NCBI GenBank assembly: GCA_028583605.1
Contig: CM053335.1
Span: 18,273,347 to 18,337,346, forward strand
Origin: Dastarcus helophoroides
Lineage: Eukaryota > Arthropoda > Insecta > Coleoptera > Bothrideridae
Length of the DNA stretch: 64,000 nt
Reading direction: 5' to 3'
Both the position numbers and the translations under genes were made by a program. Below, piece by piece: positions 58,101-64,000 of this stretch (its first letter is position 1; each line of letters starts with the position of its first letter). The notes under the pieces are model-generated. The model was not told the origin of the DNA. It searched no databases and was given only the letters and a program-made list of their open reading frames with translations.

Positions 58101-60254
58101 AGTTTTCACTTTTGTCGGCAGTCCCCATGATTGCCTAATTTTCTTTTGGGGATTATGGTGGAAATAGTTATTTATTTATTCATTGCACAATACTGCCCGG
58201 CGTAACTTTAGTCCTTTAAAGAATGCATTAGCATAAAAACAATTAGGTTCTCAATGACGAACTGACATCTATTGGTTTTTCCTTGGCATATTAATACAAT
58301 TAGTTGAAATCAATATAGGCGACACAATCGAGTAGGAAATGCTTTAACGTCTACGCAGTTCTAAAATTAAACGAAACTATCATAGAATTTTAAGTAACTG
58401 ACACCACCATGAACAGGATTAAAGGCTTGTTGTAGTGACTGATGATATACTAAGTAAGTAATTTTTTTTAATTTATTTTGTATCTAAAATTGAAAATAAA
58501 AATCTTGTCCCCTGAAACCAAGAAAGATTAAAAAACACAACAGAGGTTGCTCTAACGTGTTTCGATAGCCAAGCTATCATCTTCAGAGAGATACTGAGTA
58601 TACTCGAAACAAACTATCAGCGGCGTTTAGAAAGAAGCGAATATTACCCGAAAAACTTTTTCGTTTCTGTCTGTCTGTCAAGAAATAACAAATAATCCAA
58701 GGGATACTCGTGCGATACTCGGAATCACCGCATGAGGATATTTCATATAGCGACGCCGAGCGGCGCGGCGCTGCGTCCGGCACGAGGCGGAGGCGTCAAT
58801 TTAGCTTTTCGCCTAAACTCCCCCGTTTTCCGGCCCAGTTAATGTGTCTTTGGGATTAATATGATGCGAATTCGAGGAAAATCCGAGCATATTGTTGATG
58901 TTGGGCGCGAATGTGGTTGGATCGAGCTTAAATAGGGGGCGAGAGAGCGGGTCACGGCAAAGAATCCGATATCAGTAGGTGCCATGGAATCGCGCCTTGC
59001 ACCGCACGCTCCCTTCTTTTGATTCGCGGCAGGGTAGGTATGGAATTTTCGCATATTTACACACCCATTTACGCACACAAATGCACCCCCGAGCCCCACA
59101 TTTGTCGTAAGTTTTGTAGTTTGATGAGACTAATTGTCCACCCTAAAGAAATCCAGATGTTTATGAAAAGGGGTCAAATTGGAAAAGACGATTTTATCAC
59201 AGTTTCGCAGTATATGGTCATCAAATTAGACAAGACACAATTTTATTACATTTTCGTATTTGGGGCCCCCGAGCAAGCTTAATTCATCCCTAAGTCACCA
59301 AAACACTATCGTTTCAATTCAGTTTGTTTTTACTCTGCGTGAGATTTGAAGCAAATAAGCTCATTCTCCGCGAGATTTCCGAAAACTGTGTTATTAAGTA
59401 TGACATGCAATATTATTACGTGACGTATCCAAATTGCTTTCAGTTTTTATTTCAAACGTCTGTCGAGACAATAACTTGTGCACGTTCCCAATATTTGCTT
59501 TTATTCCGAAGGTGGCGGCCTTCCGACAATGAATAATAAGATTATTTCTGCATTGTGTTTACTCGTTCGTATCTCTCAGAGGCGGAATTAAATGTATTTT
59601 TGTTCTGAAGTAATCAATCTGAAAAAAATGCCCTTCAACTAATCTTAAGGGAGTTTTCGTTACGTTGCAGCGCGATATTTCTTTCTTTGAGCTTTTTAAA
59701 TAGCTCACTTCCGACTGTTATTTCAGTATTTTTAAATGTGACGTTTCAATTATAGAATCTCGCTTCCTCTCGTACGAGTCCGGCTCGAGAAGCTTATGGG
59801 ATCAAACTTGGTTAGCCTCACGGATCGTGATTATATGCAACGGCTGCAGTTCAGAGTACTGGAGGATTATGCTCAAGCTATGGCGAAACGAATTAAGAAT
59901 AGAGAGGTAAGACTTTATATAATTTAAATTTTAAAGCGCAGACCAGTTTTATTGATAGAGAAGGCTTCCACGGTCAAAGTTACTATAAGATATACTTCTT
60001 CAGTGTCAAAGGACTATCCTAGAATAAATATATCTTTAATTTTTTTATATATTTATTCGTCAAAAGCATCCAATCCAGATATTAGTAAACATTTTAAAAC
60101 AACTTTGACGCTTATTTTTAACATTCACGATTTAAATTTCGAGAATTTCTTAGTTAACATATCACTGATGGAACTTATGCATAAATTGGATCATTCGCTG
60201 CGTGTGGATTTGTTGCTGCGAATGTATCAGAGGGTTGCCGTTTGGATTAAGTAG
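43173..60254 (+). CDS. Unrecognised small gene, form a (exon 1a)
   Basis: Proposed exons: 43173-43279 (ATG, phase 2), 59756-59906, 60144-60254 (stop TAG). They join to 369 nt, 122 residues plus stop. The N-terminal 35 residues are basic and proline-rich (PRKREKPSK) and end in a SWWIKPSVKY segment. The shared part is helical and rich in Leu, Arg and Met (RVRLEKLM, MQRLQFRVLEDYAQAMAKR, MELMHKLDHSLRVDLLLRMY). No signal peptide, membrane helix or known domain is seen, and I do not recognise the family. Donors GTAAGT and GTAAGA are strong. The last acceptor (TTTCGAG) is weak but is the one found that keeps the long open frame. The 16-kb intron carries satellites and LTRs. Confidence 0.5.
43280..44749. 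other. Intron or promoter region between the two first exons
   Basis: 43560-43760 has three tandem pieces with AATGTTCATTTTTAC and CCCCTTAGAGGC, followed by a dispersed repeat shared with 22757-22900. There is an AG-rich run at 43481-43502. 44460-44749 is relatively CG-rich and may be the promoter of exon 1b. Confidence 0.45.
44750..60254 (+). CDS. Same gene, form b (alternative first exon 1b)
   Basis: Exon 44750-45042 has its own ATG and ends AA|GTGAGT in phase 2, so it joins 59756 exactly as exon 1a does. With 59756-59906 and 60144-60254 it gives 555 nt, 184 residues plus stop. The 97 residues of exon 1b are charged (WKKCKKEATDD, KEVKIDEVKREM) and probably helical. Sequence just before the ATG is richer in CG than the neighbourhood, as a promoter would be. 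It could instead be a separate gene. Not recognised. Confidence 0.5.
45385..45435 (-). mobile_element. tRNA-like B-box fragment
   Basis: The minus strand reads CCCGGGTTCGATTCCTCGTG, the T-arm end of a tRNA or SINE. The 5' half is not recognisable. Confidence 0.4.
45572..45930 (-). mobile_element. Solo LTR, copy H
   Basis: A 359-bp TGTTACG..CGTTACA element with ATAT on both sides. It is followed at once by a foldback element and a second partial LTR (46170-46392). This whole block is duplicated at 47450-48255. Confidence 0.8.
45950..46152. mobile_element. Foldback (palindromic) element 1
   Basis: Two ~95-bp arms are inverted copies of each other around 46048: ACAGAACTTGTCCCCTGAAA on the left and TTTCAGGGGACAAGTT on the right, with AAGCTGTCATCTTCAG at the centre. 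The RNA would form a long hairpin. Confidence 0.8.
46170..46392 (-). mobile_element. Partial LTR next to foldback 1
   Basis: Carries the TATA-box half of the LTR (CTTATATAGTTTTGG, TTATCGCGGCCGCTTT) through the CGTTACA end, but lacks the other half. Confidence 0.7.
46455..47430 (+). repeat. 16-bp satellite in ~240-bp higher-order units, array 1
   Basis: The basic unit is about 16 bp (TCAAGGTCACGTGAGA-like). Fifteen different variants form a ~240-bp unit, marked by CAATATTACGTTATCCCAAG near 46490, 46727, 46950, 47190 and 47418. The array lies between the two duplicated LTR/foldback blocks. Confidence 0.9.
47544..48188 (-). mobile_element. LTR copy I, split by foldback element 2
   Basis: The LTR runs 47544 to about 47752, is interrupted by a ~205-bp palindrome (about 47757-47965), then resumes at about 47980 with some 60 bp repeated, and ends at 48188. 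The flanks match those of copy H (AAAATATCCAACGAGTTTT before, ATGTTACAAAATCAAAGTAA after), showing a segmental duplication. Confidence 0.75.
47757..47965. mobile_element. Foldback element 2
   Basis: Same inverted arms as foldback 1 (ACAGAACTTGTCCCCTGAAA .. TTTCAGGGGACAAGTTCTGT) with CTGTCATCTTCAG at the centre. Confidence 0.8.
48256..52119. other. Intron of the unrecognised gene, mostly unique
   Basis: 49825-49985 holds a degenerate foldback copy (arms GAAATACAGAACTT and AAGTTCTAAATTTC). 49240-49460 is unusually CG-rich for the window and has a 69-codon frame of no recognised type. The rest is AT-rich and non-coding. Confidence 0.45.
52120..56530 (+). repeat. 16-bp satellite, array 2 (~4.4 kb)
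   Basis: Same 16-bp units as at 46455. The middle (about 53000-55150) keeps the ~240-bp higher-order order of variants. The flanks (52120-53000, 55150-56530) use other variants; 55250-56340 holds a longer internal repeat (~370-400 bp) marked by TAATTTGCGGTCAA and AGTCATGATACTTCAACATT-like words. Frames across it are artefacts. Confidence 0.92.
56545..56690 (+). mobile_element. Single arm of the foldback element family
   Basis: AAATTGAAATACAGAACTTG through CGACAGCCAAGCTGTCATTT, matching one arm of the palindromes at 45950 and 47757. A further arm lies at about 58495-58595. Confidence 0.7.
56691..59755. other. Intron, 3' part
   Basis: 56940-57065 is a dispersed repeat (GAAGGCTTCTACGG, GACGTTTCGCCCACCATCG, GGGGGCTTCTTCAGGAAC), partly repeated at 59960-60020. 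57100-57980 is rich in GAAATTT words without clear order. 58495-58595 is a foldback arm. 58730-59040 is CG-rich and holds a TATA-like AAATAGG; it could be a further promoter, but no exon is evident. Confidence 0.45.
59756..59906 (+). CDS. Shared exon 2 of the unrecognised gene
   Basis: Acceptor CAATTATAG, donor GAG|GTAAGA; enters in phase 2 and leaves in phase 0. It encodes about 50 residues beginning ISLPLVRVRLEKLMG. Confidence 0.55.
60144..60254 (+). CDS. Probable last exon of the unrecognised gene
   Basis: The frame NFLVNISLMELMHKLDHSLR to VAVWIK ends with TAG at 60252-60254. Other AGs upstream (60022, 60066) would give short unrelated tails, so the exact acceptor is uncertain. Confidence 0.4.
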   Translation, partial: NFLVNISLMELMHKLDHSLRVDLLLRMYQRVAVWIK

Positions 60255-61835
60255 TCGTTACGTGGAAACGACACGCGACCGGTTGCTAGAGGCGCGGTAG
60301 TGAAAGTTGTGGGCGTGACTTCGTCATTGTCATAGAATTCCCGCAACACAGAATATTTTTGAATATAAATTAATATGCGCTTGGTATTTTACAAAATTTT
60401 GGAATAATCGATTAATTTAATAGAATTCTACATTGATGTAGATTAAAAATATTAACAGTAACAAATTTTGGCCTAAATGGTGCTCTAAATATAGACATAG
60501 ATGTTGATAACGTTGATCAGCATATTTTTCTCTGAGACTTCCATTGACAGAACTGTGGTGCTTAAAACAAGCTATGTAGCGTAACCCGTAGCTTTATATT
60601 TACTTTACAGATCAACGAATAAGCATTTGTTCGCAAACAGTTAATGATTTATTTGCGAATAAACTATTTTCTCATTCATCGATCTGGAAAGCACAACACT
60701 ACGCTTACCGGGAGATTTTATTACAAAAATAAAATTTCATAACGAAGCAGTTTTCTCTAGTCTACCGTCCATCAAAGTCCACCAACTATAAAATTGTTAA
60801 TTTAAGTCGCCACCTACCTAGTGATAAAGTTAACTGCATCATCGTCGGCGGAAGCTGATACATAAACGTCGAAATTTTCCTTTTTAATGACTAATATAGA
60901 GAACCCTCTCGTCGGGGTATTCGTTACAAATTGGAGGTCTTGAACTCTCTATAATTAAGCGGTAAGACAATATCGCCGGCGTATTCAATTAAATTTTAAG
61001 CCGGTAAAGGTCTTTGCGAAGGCTTTCACTTAAATAAAAATGTCTGCGTATTTTTTCATCACTACCCCGCTTTATTTATTTAATAACTTCGAGGTGGCCA
61101 CTCACCCCGTGGAAAAACACTGGTCGAGGAAATATTCAAATCAAACTCGATTCCAATTAAAGAGGTTGCTGAAGCAGCTACGTCATTCAGGTCCCTTGAT
61201 GACTTAGTCTAGACTGTAGACAACACAAGCTGTTGAATATATGTCATAAAAATTTTATTTTTCCGCGTTATAGAGCGATAGTGGATGCGTCGTGTTTGGT
61301 CGTCTTGCATAAAATTAAATGAAAGGGTGAAATCGCGATGGCATTGTAGTTTGTTGTGATGCAAATTGGAAAAAGCACATTCGCCTTGTATTTATTCGAG
61401 TGTGCGGTTTCAGCGTCCTCGAACATGTACAGTTTATTCAGTGAAGACCTTGTTCCGAAGGATACAGCCTCAATAATAAAAGTAAACGGGATTAGGTTAA
61501 TTAAAAGACTTGACATTTTGTATTTTACTCTATCTTAACTAATGAGGGGGGAGGGATGAAAGTCGAACGTAAAATGTTCCTGTTTTAATTTTCTCGAATA
61601 ACGAATCCGTTAAGATTTTTTAAATTCGCCATTTAAAACCGGATTCTACAAATTTTCAGACAAAGGCGAATTGTTCTAAAAGTCGAAATTGGAAAAAACA
61701 GAGATTTAAGAGGTTAAAATTTTCAAAAAACTTAAAATAGGTCAAATTTTTCAAAAAAGATCGAAATCTTGAAAAAAACGTCGAAATATTAAACATTCAA
61801 AATTTCGGGAAAAAATCGTTTTTCCAGGAAAGACG
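60255..61835. other. Downstream of the unrecognised gene, non-coding
   Basis: AT-rich with short frames on both strands, none gene-like. No repeat is recognised before 61836. Confidence 0.5.
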
Positions 61836-63060
61836 CCAATTTTGATGGACTTCAAAAGCAAGATCTTAACCAAACACGAAATTTTATCCAAATCGTTAGA
61901 GCCGTTTCCGAGATACCAAATTAAATACATAGGGTAACGAAATGTAAATTATGGAATTTAGTACGTAAGAAAATTTTCTAGAAAGATCTGATAAAGGGAA
62001 AGCGGCCGCGATAACGAAGCAAACGGCAGATAAGCGTTCCAGAAATTTCGACAAACGATAAGCCTTATCTGCGGAATTTTTCTGGAACCTGGGAGCCAAA
62101 ACTATATAAGGCGGTCGCCTTTTCCTCGAATCAGTTAGTTAGAGTCAGCCAGTGTAATTAGTGAGTTAGTAGTTAGAAGTAAATAAGTGAGTTCATTATT
62201 CAGTCGCAGTGTTCCGAGTTTAGTTTGTTAATAAAGTGGGTATTGTTCAATTCACGTGTTAATAATCAATTCGAACCGATAAGCCCGCAACAATATTTAT
62301 ATATAAAAATTCTCTGAAGAAAGTTCAGTTGAGAAGAAATTTCTTGAAAAAAGTTGAATATTATGCGGTCAAATTCAAAATATTTGAAAACAGAAAAATT
62401 TCGGGAAAAAAGAGTTTTTCCAGGAAAAACATCAATTGTGATTGACTTCAAAAGCAGAACCTTAACCAAAAACAAAATTTCATCCAAATCGTTAGAGCCG
62501 TTTCCGAGATACCGAGTTACATACATATTTATATATAAAAATTCTCTGAAGAAAGTCAAGTCGAGAAGAAATTTCGTGAAAAAAGTTGAATATTATGCGG
62601 TCAAATTCAAAATATTTGAAAACAGAAAAATTTCGGGAAAAAAGAATTTTTCCAGGAAAAACATCAATTGTGATTGACTTCAAAAGCAGAACCTTAACCA
62701 AAAACGAAATTTCATCCAAATCGTTAGAGCCGTTTTCGAGATACCGAGTTACATAATATTATATATGAAATCTCTGATGAAGTCATAGACAATTTTGTGA
62801 AAAGTTGAAGAATGCGGTCAAATTCAAATATTTGTAATGCAAAATTTCAGAAAAGAGTTTTTCGGGAAGACATCATTGTTGACTTCAAAGCAACCTAACA
62901 AAACGAAATTTCATCCAAATCGTAGAGCCGTTTTTGAGATACGAGTTACTACAATTATATAAAATTCTCTGAAGAATCATTATTAAAAAAGTTGCATCAA
63001 ATTTCAGGAACAAAATTTTTTCCACGGAAAACATCAATTTGGACTTCTAAAGCAGAACTT
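61836..63060 (+). repeat. Tandem ~220-bp dispersed-repeat units with an LTR inserted
   Basis: Units share CATCAATTGTGATTGACTTC, CAAATCGTTAGAGCCGTTT and GAGATACCGAGTTACATA at about 62320-62540, 62541-62760, 62761-62990 and a partial one to 63060, plus one at 61836-61930 before the LTR. The first two full units are nearly identical; the last ones have lost many single bases. Confidence 0.75.
61930..62292 (+). mobile_element. Solo LTR, copy J
   Basis: Same family (GTAACGAAATG start, ACTATATAAGG TATA box, AATAAAGTGGG, end CCCGCAACA). It interrupts the repeat word CAAATTAAATACATA, so it inserted into the ~220-bp unit. Confidence 0.75.
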
Positions 63061-64000
63061 ATGATAACGTCATAATACGTTATGATACTCGTCATGATAC
63101 GTTATGATACTCGTCATGATACGTTATGATACACGTCATGATACGTTATGATACACGTTATGATACGTTATGATACTCGTCATGATACGTTATGATACAC
63201 GTCATGATACGTTATGATATACGTCATGATACTTTATAATACTCGTCATGATACGTTATGATACTCGTCATGATACGTTATGATAACGTCATGATACGTT
63301 ATGATAACGTCATGATACGTTATGATATACGTCATGATACTTTATAATACTCGTCATGATACGTTATGATAACGTCATGATACGTTATGATATACGTCAT
63401 GATACTTTATAATACTCGTCATGATACGTCATGATACTTTATAATACTCGTCATGATACGTTATGATATACGTCATGATACTTTATAATACTCGTCATGA
63501 TACGTCATGATACGTTATGATACACGTTATGATACGTTATGATAACGTCATGATACGTTATGATAACGTCATGATACGTTATGATATACGTCATGATACT
63601 TTATAATACTCGTCATGATACGTCATGATACTTTATAATACTCGTCATGATACGTTATGATATACGTCATGATACTTTATAATACTCGTCATGATACGTC
63701 ATGATACGTTATGATATCGTCATGATACGTCATGATACGTTATGATAACGTCATGATACGTTATGATAACGTCATAATACGTTATGATACACGTCATGAT
63801 ACGTTATGATACTCGTCATGATACGTCATGATACGTTATGATACACGTTATGATACGTTATGATAACGTCATAATACGTTATGATACACGTTATGATACG
63901 TTATGATAACGTCATAATACGTTATGATACTCGTCATGATACGTTATGATACACGTCATGATACGTTATGATACACGTCATGATACGTTATGATAACGTC
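63060..64000. repeat. 21/22-bp satellite running off the window end
   Basis: Units of ATGATACGTTATGATAACGT type, alternating with ATACTCGTC, ATACACGTC and ACTTTATAATACTCGTC variants. A longer order (GATATACGTCATGATACTTT blocks) repeats irregularly. The array continues past the edge. Confidence 0.95.

Noticed and set aside
59952..60254. A 100-residue single-exon gene starting at 59952
   Set aside because: Its first part lies in a dispersed repeat also seen at 56940; only the last 36 codons look like protein and fit the upstream exon.

Overview
The window is AT-rich nuclear DNA from an insect; a beetle or relative is my guess from repeat style, not shown by the sequence. Evidence for a eukaryote: genes split into many short exons with GT-AG introns, tRNA-derived SINEs, solo LTRs, a hAT-type element with an 8-bp target duplication, and several satellites. 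No bacterial-type gene, operon or CRISPR array is seen.

Three protein-coding genes are supported, all on the + strand. (1) 655-32762: a leucine-rich-repeat gene resembling LRRC43, in seven exons that join in phase into 623 codons plus stop. Intron 2 (22 kb) and intron 4 (5.4 kb) are filled with satellites and transposon remnants. (2) 35183-41584: an SLC6 (Na+/Cl- dependent) amino-acid or neurotransmitter transporter, 12 exons joining into 605 codons plus stop, with one 49-nt GC-AG intron and a 1.3-kb CCTT/CCAT array in intron 10. (3) 43173-60254: an unrecognised small gene. Two candidate first exons (43173-43279 and 44750-45042), each with its own ATG and both ending in phase 2, can join a shared exon at 59756-59906 and a probable last exon at 60144-60254, giving 122- or 184-residue proteins.

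Repeats take up a large share of the window. They are: a ~162-bp satellite (5.4-7.5 kb, 10.3-14.3 kb) with solo LTRs inserted; a 7/8-bp array (20.8-22.65 kb); a ~440-bp satellite (24.96-28.9 kb); a 17-bp array (32.3-32.55 kb); a 22-bp minisatellite (35.65-35.88 kb); tetranucleotide arrays (38.87-40.2 kb); a 16-bp satellite organised in ~240-bp higher-order units (46.46-47.43 and 52.1-56.5 kb); and a 21/22-bp array running off the window end (63.06-64.0 kb). One LTR family of ~360-375 bp (TATA box, poly(A) signal, TG..CA ends, 4-bp target duplications) occurs at least nine times. Two palindromic foldback elements sit inside LTR copies.

The most unusual observation is that two unrelated satellites, the 16-bp array and the 440-bp array, both carry repeated TCAAGGTCA, the extended half-site known for FTZ-F1/ERR-type nuclear receptors. 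The 16-bp array also carries many CACGTG E-boxes. Whether this is functional is not known. No wholly new enzymatic or defence system is visible.
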